This document shows positions 55,646 to 63,995 of a stretch of DNA of 64,000 nucleotides, one piece after another. The number at the start of each line of letters is the position of its first letter. Position 1 is the first letter of the stretch. Made by a program: the position numbers and the translations under genes. The DNA comes from Streptomyces zhihengii (GTDB lineage: Bacteria > Actinomycetota > Actinomycetes > Streptomycetales > Streptomycetaceae). Under the pieces are notes generated by a model. The model saw only the letters and a list, made by a program, of their open reading frames with translations. It was not told the DNA's origin and searched no databases. The stretch spans positions 1,118,501-1,182,500 of the forward strand of contig NZ_JAFEJA010000002.1 of NCBI RefSeq assembly GCF_016919245.1. Direction: 5' to 3'.

Positions 55646-57166
55646 ATGCCCGCCCGCAGCATCCCCTCCCGCCCCGTCCCCGCCCCCGGCCGTCCCGCCG
55701 ACCGGAGCCCCGTCCGCCGCGCCTCGGGCCGCCGCACCCGTCTCGCCGCCCTGGCCGCCGTGCTCGTGACGGCCGCGCCCCTGACGGCCGGCACGGCCGC
55801 CGCCACGGCCCCCGCCGCCGCGGCCCCGGCGCCGCCCGCCAACCCCTATGTGGCGCCCGGCGGCGCGGCCGCCATGCACGGCGACAGCGCCTCCTCCGAC
55901 ACCACGCCCCTGGCCGGGCCCGGCACGGGACCCCTGACCTCCCGGCGGACGGCCCTCCAGTCGGCCTGCCCCACCGTCCTCGCCGGGTCCGACGGCATCC
56001 CCGTCGCCGTCTGCACCGGCATGTTCGACCGGGCGCCGCACGTCCATCTCCTCGACCCGGCGACCGGCGCCTCCGTGACCACGCTCGACCTGGAGAAGAG
56101 CAGCATCCTCGGCGGCATCTACAGCTACCTCGACCACCTCGACCGGCTCGTCGTCGCCGACGGCTCCGGCGATCTGCTGCGGATCGCGCACACCCGGGAC
56201 GCCGAGGGCCGGTGGCAGCTGAGGATCGTGGAGCGGACGCCGTTCGGCGCGGCGCTGGCGGAGGGGGACTCGGTGGTCGGCCTGGCGCCCGACTGGCAGG
56301 GCCGGGTGTGGTTCGCCACCGCGCTGGGGGTCGTCGGCACGGTGGACACCGCCACGGGCGCCGTCCGCCACGGGGCGCTCGGCGAGGGCGTCGCCAACAG
56401 CATCTCCACGGCGCCCGGCGGTACCGCCGTCGCCACCGACCATGCCCTGTACCTGCTGACCGCCGGCGCCGACGGCGCCCCGCGCACCGAGTGGCGCCGC
56501 GCGTACGACCAGGGCCCGTCCCGCAAGCCCGGCCGGCTCAGCCGGGGCACCGGGGCGACGCCCACCTTCTTCGGCCCCCGCACCGGGGCCGAGTACCTGG
56601 CGATCACCGACAACGCGGCGTCGCAGGAGAAGCTGATCGTGCTGACCGCCGACGGCGGCCGCACCATCTGCGAGCTGCCGGTCCTCGCCGCGGACGGCAG
56701 CGGCACCGAGAACTCGCCCGTCGGCCACGGCAACAGCGTCTACGTCGCCGACACCTACGGCTATCCCTACCCCGCCGTCCCCGAGGGCGCCGGCGACGCC
56801 GTCCCGGCCACGGCGCCGTTCCGGGGCGGTGTCACCCGGGTCGACATCGAGGCGGACGGCGAGGGGTGCGCGGTCAAGTGGACCAGCGCCGTGCGCTCGG
56901 CCGCCGTGCCCAAGCTCTCCGTCGCCGACGGAAGGCTCTACACCGTGGAGCGGACCGGGGTGATCGATCCCACCCGGACGGGCATCCTCGACCGGTTCGA
57001 CGCCGTGTCCCTGGACAGTGCCACGGGCCGGGTCACGGGCCGTCACCACCTGGGCACGGGCTTCCTCTTCGACACGCTCCAGATGGCGGGCAACGTCACC
57101 GCCCCGGGCGTGCTCTGGCAGGGCACGGTCACGGGGGTCCTGCGGATCGCGCCGAAGACCTCCTGA
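55646..57166 (+). CDS. Secreted beta-propeller-like protein
   Basis: This 506-aa protein starts at the ATG after CGGAG. It has a long signal sequence: an Arg/Pro-rich n-region, a hydrophobic core from about residue 32 to 52 (LAALAAVLVTAAPLTAG), then Ala-rich cleavage sites. The two Arg in GRRTR could fit a Tat signal, but the consensus is incomplete. The mature part shows repeated beta-strand blocks such as APHVHLLDPATGASVTTLDL and QGRVWFATALGVVGTVDTATGAV, consistent with a six- or seven-bladed propeller, and three Cys. No catalytic motif is recognised. It lies downstream of the putative leader peptide. Confidence 0.85.
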   Translation: MPARSIPSRPVPAPGRPADRSPVRRASGRRTRLAALAAVLVTAAPLTAGTAAATAPAAAAPAPPANPYVAPGGAAAMHGDSASSDTTPLAGPGTGPLTSRRTALQSACPTVLAGSDGIPVAVCTGMFDRAPHVHLLDPATGASVTTLDLEKSSILGGIYSYLDHLDRLVVADGSGDLLRIAHTRDAEGRWQLRIVERTPFGAALAEGDSVVGLAPDWQGRVWFATALGVVGTVDTATGAVRHGALGEGVANSISTAPGGTAVATDHALYLLTAGADGAPRTEWRRAYDQGPSRKPGRLSRGTGATPTFFGPRTGAEYLAITDNAASQEKLIVLTADGGRTICELPVLAADGSGTENSPVGHGNSVYVADTYGYPYPAVPEGAGDAVPATAPFRGGVTRVDIEADGEGCAVKWTSAVRSAAVPKLSVADGRLYTVERTGVIDPTRTGILDRFDAVSLDSATGRVTGRHHLGTGFLFDTLQMAGNVTAPGVLWQGTVTGVLRIAPKTS

Positions 57167-57203
57167 GCCCTCCCGTGCCGTCCCGGTGGCGGCACGGACA
57201 CCG

Positions 57204-57264
57204 GCGCGCGGCGGCGCGTCCGGTCCGTGGAACGGCTCCGCGGACCGGACGCGCCGCCGCGCGC
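57204..57264. terminator. Exceptional 24-bp perfect-stem terminator between convergent genes
   Basis: Left arm 57204-57227 and right arm 57241-57264 are exactly complementary over 24 bases, with a 13-base loop. The inner part of the left arm reads GCGTCCGGTCCG. It lies between the secreted protein gene (plus) and the RsbW-like gene (minus). Confidence 0.9.
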
Positions 57265-57357
57265 GAGGCCGGGGGCGCGGTGATCACCGCGCCCCTGGCC
57301 CACTCCTTCGGGGGACCGGGCGTGATGTCCGGGACCCCCTCGGGTGCGATGTGCGTC

Positions 57358-57780
57358 TCATCTCAGCGGCACCAGCACATGGACGGCCTTCCCGCCGGGC
57401 ACGGAGACGATGGTGACATCCTTGCTGAGACGGCGTACGACACGCAGCCCGAACCCTCCGGGACTCATGTCCCCCGGCGCGGCGTGGCGCGTGGTGGGCC
57501 AGTCGTGGCTGCGGTCGCCGACCGTGATCCACAGACCCTCCTCCGACACGGTCGCCGTGAAGGTGCTCACGCCTCCGCCGTGCCGGATGGCGTTCGTCAC
57601 GAGCTCCGATGTCACCAGCAGCGCGTCGGCGACGACCACGTCCTCGTCGTGGCCCGGCCGCTGCCGGCAGAACTCCTCGTCCAGTAGCCGCCGCACCTCG
57701 TCACGCGCGGCGGCCGCCGTGACGTCCCGTGCACCCGCGAGGAGTTCGGAGCGGACCGAAGCCGTTTCGTCCGTGGTCAT
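57358..57780 (-). CDS. RsbW-like anti-sigma/ATP-binding protein (HATPase_c_2)
   Basis: This 140-aa single GHKL ATPase domain has an N-box in SELVTNAIRHGGG, a G1 region in ITVGDRSHDWPT and a G2 loop in SPGGFGLRVV. The size and motifs are those of the many streptomycete RsbW-like proteins, which act as anti-sigma kinases or partners of anti-anti-sigma factors. AGGGGG lies about seven bases before the ATG. It is divergent from the stressosome operon that starts at 58003, so a shared signalling role is likely. Its specific sigma factor is not in this window. Confidence 0.88.
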   Translation of the reverse strand: MTTDETASVRSELLAGARDVTAAAARDEVRRLLDEEFCRQRPGHDEDVVVADALLVTSELVTNAIRHGGGVSTFTATVSEEGLWITVGDRSHDWPTTRHAAPGDMSPGGFGLRVVRRLSKDVTIVSVPGGKAVHVLVPLR

Positions 57781-57955
57781 GGGCACAACCCCCTGTCTCG
57801 ACCTGAGTCCGTATGGTGTTCGTCTGTCCACGGAGGGGGCTTTGCACACGTAACGAACCTGTCGGATCACGTTCCGGATCGGTGAAGACGCCGCCGGAGG
57901 GGCCGACGCCCGGGGCTGCTGAGACAGTTGCCGGGCGGCTACTATTCGGGCTGGT

Positions 57956-57971
57956 CCCGGGTTCGCCCGGG
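57956..57971 (+). promoter_or_regulatory. TTCG-tetraloop hairpin in the 5' region of the rsbR operon
   Basis: CCCGGG-TTCG-CCCGGG lies 20 bases upstream of the ribosome binding site. UUCG loops give very stable RNA hairpins, so it could act on translation or mRNA stability. There is no direct evidence of function. Confidence 0.4.
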
Positions 57972-58002
57972 CACCACACCATGCAGTCGTGGAGAGGCGA
58001 TG

Positions 58003-58902
58003 ATGAGTTCCACCGAGTCCGCCGTACGGGATCGTCTGGCAGAAGTACTGGCACGACGGGGCACCGAGATCGCCGACCGGTGGGTGCAGCTCCAGCTCGA
58101 CCGCGCCGATCCCGGCGCCCGGTCCGTCCCCGAGGCCGATCTGCGCGAGGAGGGCGACGCCCTCGTCGCCGCCCTGCCCGCCGCCATGGAACGCCCGGCA
58201 CCGGCCGGCCACGGGCTCGGCGGACACCCCGAACTCCGCGACACCGTCGTGGACATGTCGCTGCGCAGGGCCAGGGCCGGAGCCGTGCCGTCGGCCACCT
58301 CGCAGGCCGTCCTCGGGCTCAAGGAAGCCCTGCTGGAGGCCGTCCGGCACGAGACGTTCGGGCCCGAGGAGATGTTCCACGCGGCCCTGCTCCTCAACGG
58401 GCTGCTCGACGCCGCGGCCGCGCTCTGCTTCGAGACCTACGCCGAGGGCCGCGAGGAGATCATCCGCCGCCAGTCCCGGCAGCTCCTGGAGGCGTCCACG
58501 CCCGTGGTGCAGCTGTGGCAGGACGTCCTCGCCGTCCCGCTCATCGGCAACCTGGACACCGCCCGCAGCCAGATCGTCATGGAGCACCTCCTGGAGGCCA
58601 TCCAGCGGCACGGGGCGCTCGTCGCGATCATCGACATCACCGGGGTCCCGATGGTGGACACCTCCGTCGCGCAGCACCTGATGCAGACGGTGAAGGCGGT
58701 GCGCCTGATGGGGGCCGAGTGCGTCGTCAGCGGCATCCGCCCGGCGATCGCCCAGACCATCGTCCAGCTCGGCATCGATCTCTCGGACATCCTCACCCGG
58801 GCCTCCCTCGCGGACGCCCTGGCAACCGCCGTCCGGCTCACCGGGCAGGAGTCCGTCCAGGAGTCGGTTGCCGCGGCGGACGGCGTGCGGAGCGTGCGAT
58901 GA
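58003..58902 (+). CDS. rsbR: RsbR-type stressosome scaffold (STAS) protein
   Basis: This 299-aa protein has a variable N-terminal helical sensor region (residues 1-160) and a C-terminal STAS domain (about 180-290). The STAS domain carries DITGVPMVDTSVAQHL, with the conserved Thr of the first phosphorylation site, and SGIRPAIAQTIVQLGI, in which the second-site Thr of Bacillus RsbR is Ser. GGAGAGG precedes two adjacent ATGs; 58003 gives the better spacing (58000 also possible). It is the first gene of a five-gene set joined by four-base overlaps. In the family, RsbR and RsbS form the stressosome that holds RsbT. Confidence 0.9.
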   Translation: MSSTESAVRDRLAEVLARRGTEIADRWVQLQLDRADPGARSVPEADLREEGDALVAALPAAMERPAPAGHGLGGHPELRDTVVDMSLRRARAGAVPSATSQAVLGLKEALLEAVRHETFGPEEMFHAALLLNGLLDAAAALCFETYAEGREEIIRRQSRQLLEASTPVVQLWQDVLAVPLIGNLDTARSQIVMEHLLEAIQRHGALVAIIDITGVPMVDTSVAQHLMQTVKAVRLMGAECVVSGIRPAIAQTIVQLGIDLSDILTRASLADALATAVRLTGQESVQESVAAADGVRSVR

Positions 58903-59321
58903 GCTTTCCCGACGTCGGCCGTGTGCCGATCCTCACCCTGGGGGACACCCTGGTCACCGGGCTACTCAGCGAGCTCGACGACACCTCCGCCATGGCCCTG
59001 GCCGAGGAACTGACGGCCCGAATCGCGTCCGACGGCGCCCGCGGCGTGCTGATCGACATCTCCCGGGTGCAGGTCATCGACTCCTTCGTGGCCCGCGCCC
59101 TGATGGAACTCAGCACCATGGCGCAGCTCCTCGGCGCCCGGGTGATCGTCGCCGGGATGAGCCCGCCGGTGGCCGTGACGCTGGTGGAGCTGGGCATCGA
59201 ACTCACCGGCGTCGAGACGGCACTCGACGCCGAACGCGGCATGGCGGCCCTCGGCTGGACGCAGAGCTCCGCCGCGTCCGTGCCACCCCGGCCGCGCGCC
59301 GTGGAGGGGGCGGCCGGATGA
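58899..59321 (+). CDS. rsbS: RsbS-type stressosome (STAS) protein
   Basis: This 140-aa single STAS domain is coupled to rsbR by ATGA. The phosphorylation-site segment VIDSFVARAL has the conserved Ser of RsbS. The rest, IPILTLGDTL-like start, LGARVIVAGMSPPVAVTLVELGI and a tail of about 25 residues, fits the family. RsbS binds RsbT and releases it after phosphorylation. Its order between rsbR and rsbT is the same as in Bacillus. Confidence 0.92.
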   Translation: MSFPDVGRVPILTLGDTLVTGLLSELDDTSAMALAEELTARIASDGARGVLIDISRVQVIDSFVARALMELSTMAQLLGARVIVAGMSPPVAVTLVELGIELTGVETALDAERGMAALGWTQSSAASVPPRPRAVEGAAG

Positions 59322-59854
59322 TGCGGTCCGACGAGACGGGCCACGGCGCCCGCGGAGCGAACCGGGCCGGGCCGGGGGCCGCGACGGCCGGCGCGCCCGC
59401 ACTCGGCGCCCAGCGCGGGCCCCTCGCCGACGGCGGCCCCGCGGGTGCCGCCGACACGTCCGCCGAGTGCCCGGTCCGCACCGAGGAGGACCTGCTGACA
59501 GCCCGTCACGCCGTGCGCGCCGCCACCCAGCGGCTCGGGTTCAGCCTCGTGGACCAGACCAGGGTCGTCACGGCGGCCAGCGAACTCGCCCGCAACGCCT
59601 TCGTCCACGGCGGCGGCGGAATGCTGCACATCGAACCGCTGCGGCGCGGCGGGGGAGCGGGGCTGCGCCTCACCGTCCGCGACGACGGCCCGGGCATCGC
59701 CGACCTCGAAGGCGCCCTCACCGACGGCTTCACCACCGGCGGCGGACTCGGGCACGGCCTCGGCGGAGCACGCCGGCTGATGCACGAGTTCGACGTGCGC
59801 AGCACACCGGGCGAGGGCACCACCGTGACCGCGGTGCGGTGGACCGACCGGTGA
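59318..59854 (+). CDS. rsbT: RsbT-type serine/threonine kinase (switch protein) with N-terminal extension
   Basis: This 178-aa protein is coupled to rsbS. Residues 45-178 are a GHKL ATPase with ASELARNAFVHGGGG (N-box), VRDDGPGI (G1) and GGLGHGLGGARRLMHEF (G2). This is the RsbT class, which phosphorylates RsbR and RsbS and then activates an RsbU phosphatase. The first 45 residues are Gly/Ala-rich and absent from Bacillus RsbT; an internal start is possible, but the overlap with the rsbS stop favours this one. Confidence 0.9.
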   Translation: MMRSDETGHGARGANRAGPGAATAGAPALGAQRGPLADGGPAGAADTSAECPVRTEEDLLTARHAVRAATQRLGFSLVDQTRVVTAASELARNAFVHGGGGMLHIEPLRRGGGAGLRLTVRDDGPGIADLEGALTDGFTTGGGLGHGLGGARRLMHEFDVRSTPGEGTTVTAVRWTDR

Positions 59855-60858
59855 CCGCCGCCGAGCCGCTCCCCACCGCCCAGGTGCGCATCGACCACGA
59901 GAGCGCCGTGCACCTGGCCGCCACCGTCGCCCGTGACACGGCGCTGCGGTGCGGCCTGGAGGGGGCGCGTCCGGACAGTGCGGCGGCCGTGGCGAGCGAA
60001 CTGGCGAGCAACCTCCACAAGCACGCCAGGGACGGCGCCGTCTACGTCCAGCCGCTGACCCTCGGTCAGGGGCTGGAGATCGTCGCCGTCGACCGCGGGC
60101 CCGGGATGGCCGACCTGCGACAGTGCCTCGCGGACGGCTACACCACGACCGGCACGCTCGGCACCGGCCTCGGCGCCGTGCGCCGGGTCGCCGACGACTT
60201 CGTCATCCGCAGCCGCACCGGCTACGGCACGGCCGCGTCGGCCCGCATCGCGGCCACCGCCCGCGCGGCGGGGACGGAGGCGGCCGGCACCGGGGCAGTG
60301 TGCCTGCCCGCCGACGGCGAGACCGAGTGCGGCGACGCCTGCGCCGTGCGCGACACCGACAGCGGCCGCACCGCCGTCGTCGTGGACGGACTCGGGCACG
60401 GCGAGCCCGCCGCCCGCGCGGCCCGCACCGCGCTGCGCGCCTTCGACTCCGCCTGCGCCGCGCCGCTGCCCGACATCATGCGGACGCTCCACCGCGCGCT
60501 GCGCCACACCCGGGGCGCGGCGGTGGGGCTGCTGCGCCTGCTGCCCGGCCGCGCCGAGTACTGCGGCGTCGGCAACATCCGCATGTGCCTGCTGTCCGCC
60601 GACGCCCCGCGACAGCGCATGGAGAGCCGCCCCGGCGTCGTCGGCTGGAACCTGCCCACCCCCCAGGTGCGCAGCGCCCCCGTCGAGGCCGGCCAGCTCG
60701 TCGTCGTGCACTCGGACGGCATCGAGTCCCGGTGGGCGCACTCCCCGCCGCCGGCCCTGCTCAGCCTTCCCGCCGAACTCCTGCCCGCCGCGCTCGCCCA
60801 CCGCCACCGAAGGTCACGGGACGACGCCACGGCCCTGACCCTCACGGTGCCGCGATGA
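59851..60858 (+). CDS. RsbT-like ATPase fused to RsbX-like PP2C phosphatase
   Basis: This 335-aa hybrid starts at a GTG overlapping the rsbT stop. Residues 10-140 form a second GHKL ATPase with ASELASNLHKHA, VDRGPGM and TLGTGLGAVRRVAD. Residues 150-335 form a small PP2C domain with GDACAVRD, VVVDGLGHG, YCGVGNIR and HSDGIES, resembling RsbX, which resets phosphorylated RsbR/RsbS in Bacillus. Kinase-type and phosphatase-type activities on the same chain could both load and reset the stressosome. This fusion is known in actinobacterial operons, though its biochemistry is little studied. Confidence 0.88.
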   Translation: MTAAEPLPTAQVRIDHESAVHLAATVARDTALRCGLEGARPDSAAAVASELASNLHKHARDGAVYVQPLTLGQGLEIVAVDRGPGMADLRQCLADGYTTTGTLGTGLGAVRRVADDFVIRSRTGYGTAASARIAATARAAGTEAAGTGAVCLPADGETECGDACAVRDTDSGRTAVVVDGLGHGEPAARAARTALRAFDSACAAPLPDIMRTLHRALRHTRGAAVGLLRLLPGRAEYCGVGNIRMCLLSADAPRQRMESRPGVVGWNLPTPQVRSAPVEAGQLVVVHSDGIESRWAHSPPPALLSLPAELLPAALAHRHRRSRDDATALTLTVPR

Positions 60859-62102
60859 CCGAACACACCAGCCGGCGACGTCCGCTGGAGAGCCTCGCCG
60901 CCGTGCGCCGCGCGGTGCGCTCCATCGCCGTCCGGCACGGCCTGCCGGTGGAGACCCGCGCACGGCTCACCGCCGCCGTCGCCGAGGTGGCCCGCCAGGA
61001 CCTCGAACGCGGGCGTCCGGTCGGCGTCACCGCGCGGCGCGGCCCCGAGGACGGCCCCGCCGCCGGCATCCTGACCGTCGCGCTGAGCACCGCCCCGCCG
61101 GCCGACACGGGCGCCCTGGCGCTGCTGCCCGCGCCCGCGGCGTCCGGCGCGCGCCGGACCGAGTGGCGGCTCGCCCTCCCGTCGCCCCGCCCCGCCGGGG
61201 ACCGGGCGGCCGTGCACCCCGCCGGCTGCGAGGAGGCGGCGGAGGAGGAACTGGCCCTGCTCCTGGCCGGGACGGACTCCCTGGCCGCGGACCACCAGCG
61301 CCTCAAGAGCGAGCTCGACGAGACCAACAGCGGCGTGCTCGCCCTCTACGTCCAGCTCGAGGAGCGCGACGAACGGCTGCGCCGGGCCCACGGCCAGATG
61401 CTGCGCGAACTGGAGGACGCCCTGCGACCCCCGCCGCTCAGCGTGCCCGGCCTCGACCTCGCCGTGCACTACGCGCCCGCGGACACCGACGCCCCCACCG
61501 GCGGCGACCTCTACGACTGGTTCGTGCTGCCCGACGGCAGCGTCCACATCACCGTGGTGGACGCCCTCGGCCACGGCGTGGGCAGCACCCGCGCCGCGCT
61601 CGACGTCACCCACGCCGTCCGGACGCTCGCCCTGGACGGCTACCCGCTGAAGACGATCGTCGGACGCGCGAGCGAGGTACTCAACGGCATCGACCCCGAG
61701 CTGATGGCCACCCTCCTGCTGGTCCGGATCGACACCGCCGGCGGGGAGCTGCTGCTCGCCAACGGCAGCCATCCGCCCGCGCTGGTGGTGCGGGCCGGCG
61801 GTGCGACCGAGTACCTGGACGTGACCGGCCGCGGCGTCGGCTACCCGCAACCCGGCAGCGACCACGTCCTGCGCACCCGCTTCGACGCCGGCGACCTGCT
61901 GGTCCTCTACACCGACGGGCTGACCGAGAGCCGCCGGGACCCGCTGGAGGGCGAACGCCGCCTGGCGGCGTCGGCGGCGCGCCACGCGGGCCGCCCGGTC
62001 GACGAGATCCCCGGCGCCATCGCCGGGGACATGCACACCCTGGTCCTCCATCCGGACGACACCCTGGCCCTCACGCTGCGCAGGCGGCAGGACGGCTGGT
62101 AA
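60855..62102 (+). CDS. RsbU-like SpoIIE-type PP2C phosphatase
   Basis: This 415-aa protein is coupled to the previous gene. Residues 1-120 look like a degenerate GHKL ATPase half (AAVAEVARQDLERG), 130-185 form a coiled coil (the DHQRLKSELDETNSG stretch), and 195-410 are a SpoIIE phosphatase with PTGGDLYDW, VVDALGHG, LYTDGLTESR and a late DDTLALT. By position and domains it is the output phosphatase of the stressosome, probably acting on an anti-anti-sigma factor when activated by RsbT. Confidence 0.9.
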   Translation: MTEHTSRRRPLESLAAVRRAVRSIAVRHGLPVETRARLTAAVAEVARQDLERGRPVGVTARRGPEDGPAAGILTVALSTAPPADTGALALLPAPAASGARRTEWRLALPSPRPAGDRAAVHPAGCEEAAEEELALLLAGTDSLAADHQRLKSELDETNSGVLALYVQLEERDERLRRAHGQMLRELEDALRPPPLSVPGLDLAVHYAPADTDAPTGGDLYDWFVLPDGSVHITVVDALGHGVGSTRAALDVTHAVRTLALDGYPLKTIVGRASEVLNGIDPELMATLLLVRIDTAGGELLLANGSHPPALVVRAGGATEYLDVTGRGVGYPQPGSDHVLRTRFDAGDLLVLYTDGLTESRRDPLEGERRLAASAARHAGRPVDEIPGAIAGDMHTLVLHPDDTLALTLRRRQDGW

Positions 62103-62238
62103 CCGCACCCCCCGGCTGCCCCACCGGCCGGATCAGGACGAAGAGACGATCCAATACACCGCCCGCCCCCACGACCATGGCCGGGCGGCACACACGGGCG
62201 ATCGCCGGGACCCCCGGCGCCGAGAGAAACTGGACGAC

Positions 62239-63441
62239 GTGGACAGATCTGCCGCTTTCGAGCGGGAACTGCGCGGTGCCGCACCGCATGCGCTGCTGGA
62301 CGTGGTCACCGCCGAGCTGACCGAGCGGTACGGGGCCGAGAAGGTCGAGCTGCGCATGGCGGACTACGCCATGCGCTCGCTCCAGGCCGTCGGCGACCAG
62401 CCGGGCAGCGGCGAGCCGGTCGCCGTGCACGGCACCCCCCAGGGCCGCGCGTTCGGCGCCCAGGAGCCGGCCCTCACCCGGGACGGGGGACACGTCGACG
62501 TCCATCTGCCCGTCACCATCCGCGGCGACCGCCTCGGCGTGCTCTCCGTGCGCCTGCCCGACGACCACAACTCCCAGGAGCTGGTGCCCGAGCTCGAATA
62601 CGTCTGCCAGGCCCTCGGGCACGAGATCCTGGTCGCCGAGCGCGACACCGACCTCTACATCCTCGCCCGCCGCGCGGCCCGGCTGACCCTCGCCGCGGAG
62701 ATGCAGTGGCAGCTCCTGCCGGGACGCTCCTGCGAGCGCACCGAGTTCGCGCTCGGCGCCCACCTGGAGCCGGCGTACGCGATCTTCGGCGACAGCTACG
62801 ACTGGTCGGTGTCCGCCGACCACCTCACGCTCGCGATCGCCAACGGGATGGGGGAGGGCATCGAGGCCGCCCTGCTGAGCAACCTCGCGATCAACGCGCT
62901 GCGCAACGCGCGTCGCGCCGGTCTCGGACTCGCCGACCAGGCCACCCTGGCCGACCAGGCGGTCTACTCCCACTACCAGGGGCGTGCGCACGTCTCGGTG
63001 CTGCTGCTGCGCTTCGACTGCCGCACCGGCGAGGTCGAGGCGGTCGACGCCGGCTCCCCGCGCATGTGGCGCCTGCGGGACCGCGCCGTCGAGGCCGTCC
63101 CCTTCGACCACCAGCTCCCGCTGGGCATGTTCGAGGACAGCGTCTACACCACCCAGAGCTTCACGGTGCGGCCCGGCGACCGGCTGCTCTTCGGCAGCGA
63201 CGGGGTGTACGACGCCGCGTCCCCGGGCGGGGAGCCGTACGGCGACCGGGCGCTGGCCCGCTCGCTCCTCGGCACCACGCTGCTTCCCCCGGCCCAGGTG
63301 CCGCACGCCGTGCTGCGGGAACTCGCGGGCTACCACGGGGAGTCGCCGCTGGACGACGACGCCCTGGTGATCTGTCTCGACTGGTACGGGCGCCCCGGGA
63401 CCGGGGACGCGCCCGGGGCGGCGGTGGCGCCCGGGAGCTGA
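62239..63441 (+). CDS. GAF-SpoIIE-type PP2C phosphatase with altered metal motif
   Basis: This 400-aa protein starts at a GTG with a weak ribosome site, 136 bases after the RsbU-like gene. Residues 10-130 are GAF-like; 150-380 are a SpoIIE phosphatase. The usual GD-x-x-G-H-G motif is IANGMGEG, so the metal-binding Asp is Asn and the His is Glu. The other motifs (FGDSYDW, LLFGSDGVYD, LDDDALVI) are kept. It may be a weak phosphatase or a binding protein; similar sequences are found in other streptomycetes (from memory). It may belong to the stress operon or have its own promoter. Confidence 0.88.
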   Translation: MDRSAAFERELRGAAPHALLDVVTAELTERYGAEKVELRMADYAMRSLQAVGDQPGSGEPVAVHGTPQGRAFGAQEPALTRDGGHVDVHLPVTIRGDRLGVLSVRLPDDHNSQELVPELEYVCQALGHEILVAERDTDLYILARRAARLTLAAEMQWQLLPGRSCERTEFALGAHLEPAYAIFGDSYDWSVSADHLTLAIANGMGEGIEAALLSNLAINALRNARRAGLGLADQATLADQAVYSHYQGRAHVSVLLLRFDCRTGEVEAVDAGSPRMWRLRDRAVEAVPFDHQLPLGMFEDSVYTTQSFTVRPGDRLLFGSDGVYDAASPGGEPYGDRALARSLLGTTLLPPAQVPHAVLRELAGYHGESPLDDDALVICLDWYGRPGTGDAPGAAVAPGS

Positions 63442-63453
63442 GCCCGCGGGGCG

Positions 63454-63483
63454 GCGGGGGCGGCCGTCAAGGGGCGCCCCCGC
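63454..63483. terminator. Bidirectional hairpin terminator between convergent genes
   Basis: Nine-base arms GCGGGGGCG (63454-63462) and CGCCCCCGC (63475-63483) with a 12-base loop lie between the SpoIIE-type gene and the MarR gene. Confidence 0.7.
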
Positions 63484-63488
63484 CCGGT

Positions 63489-63995
63489 TCAGGCCGAGCG
63501 GGCGTCCTTGACCGCCGCGGGTCTCCGGGGGAGCGTGCCCGCGTCGTCCAGGGCGTCCTGGAAGCTGGAGAGCCCGTGCAGCAGCGCGGAACGCGCGGAC
63601 GGCGGCATCGCGGCGATCACCTCCAGCAGCGCCACCTGCCGCTGGGCGCGCAGATCACGCAGATAGGCCCGGCCGCGGGGGGTGAGACGCAGCTCCAGTT
63701 CGCGCCGGCTGACCTGGCTCGGCTGCCGCCTCACGAAGCCCAGCGCCTCCAGGCGGTCGCAGAGCCGGCTCACGGACGGGGGAGCCGAGCCCAGCACCTG
63801 GCCCAGGGTGCGCAGATTGATGCCGTCGTCACGGTCGAGGCAGTAGAGGACGCGCAGTTGGGACGCCGAGACCGGCGCGGGCGACACCATGTCCTTGCCG
63901 CGTTCCCAGAGCACCTCCAGGAGCTCGATCAGCTCACGGGCGGCCTCGGCGGTCGCCTCGGGTCCGCCGTCGGAAGCGGTGCTGTTCGCGTCCAT
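63489..63995 (-). CDS. MarR-family transcriptional regulator
   Basis: This 168-aa winged-helix regulator has a helical dimerisation region at both ends and the DNA-binding core SASQLRVLYCLDRDDGINLRTLGQVLGSAPPSVSRLCDRLEALGFVRR-like region at about residues 42-90, followed by the wing with SRRELELRLTPRG. The proposed ATG lies five bases from the window's right edge, so its upstream region and ribosome site are not visible and an earlier start cannot be excluded. The target genes are probably outside the window or the gene itself. Confidence 0.88.
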   Translation of the reverse strand: MDANSTASDGGPEATAEAARELIELLEVLWERGKDMVSPAPVSASQLRVLYCLDRDDGINLRTLGQVLGSAPPSVSRLCDRLEALGFVRRQPSQVSRRELELRLTPRGRAYLRDLRAQRQVALLEVIAAMPPSARSALLHGLSSFQDALDDAGTLPRRPAAVKDARSA

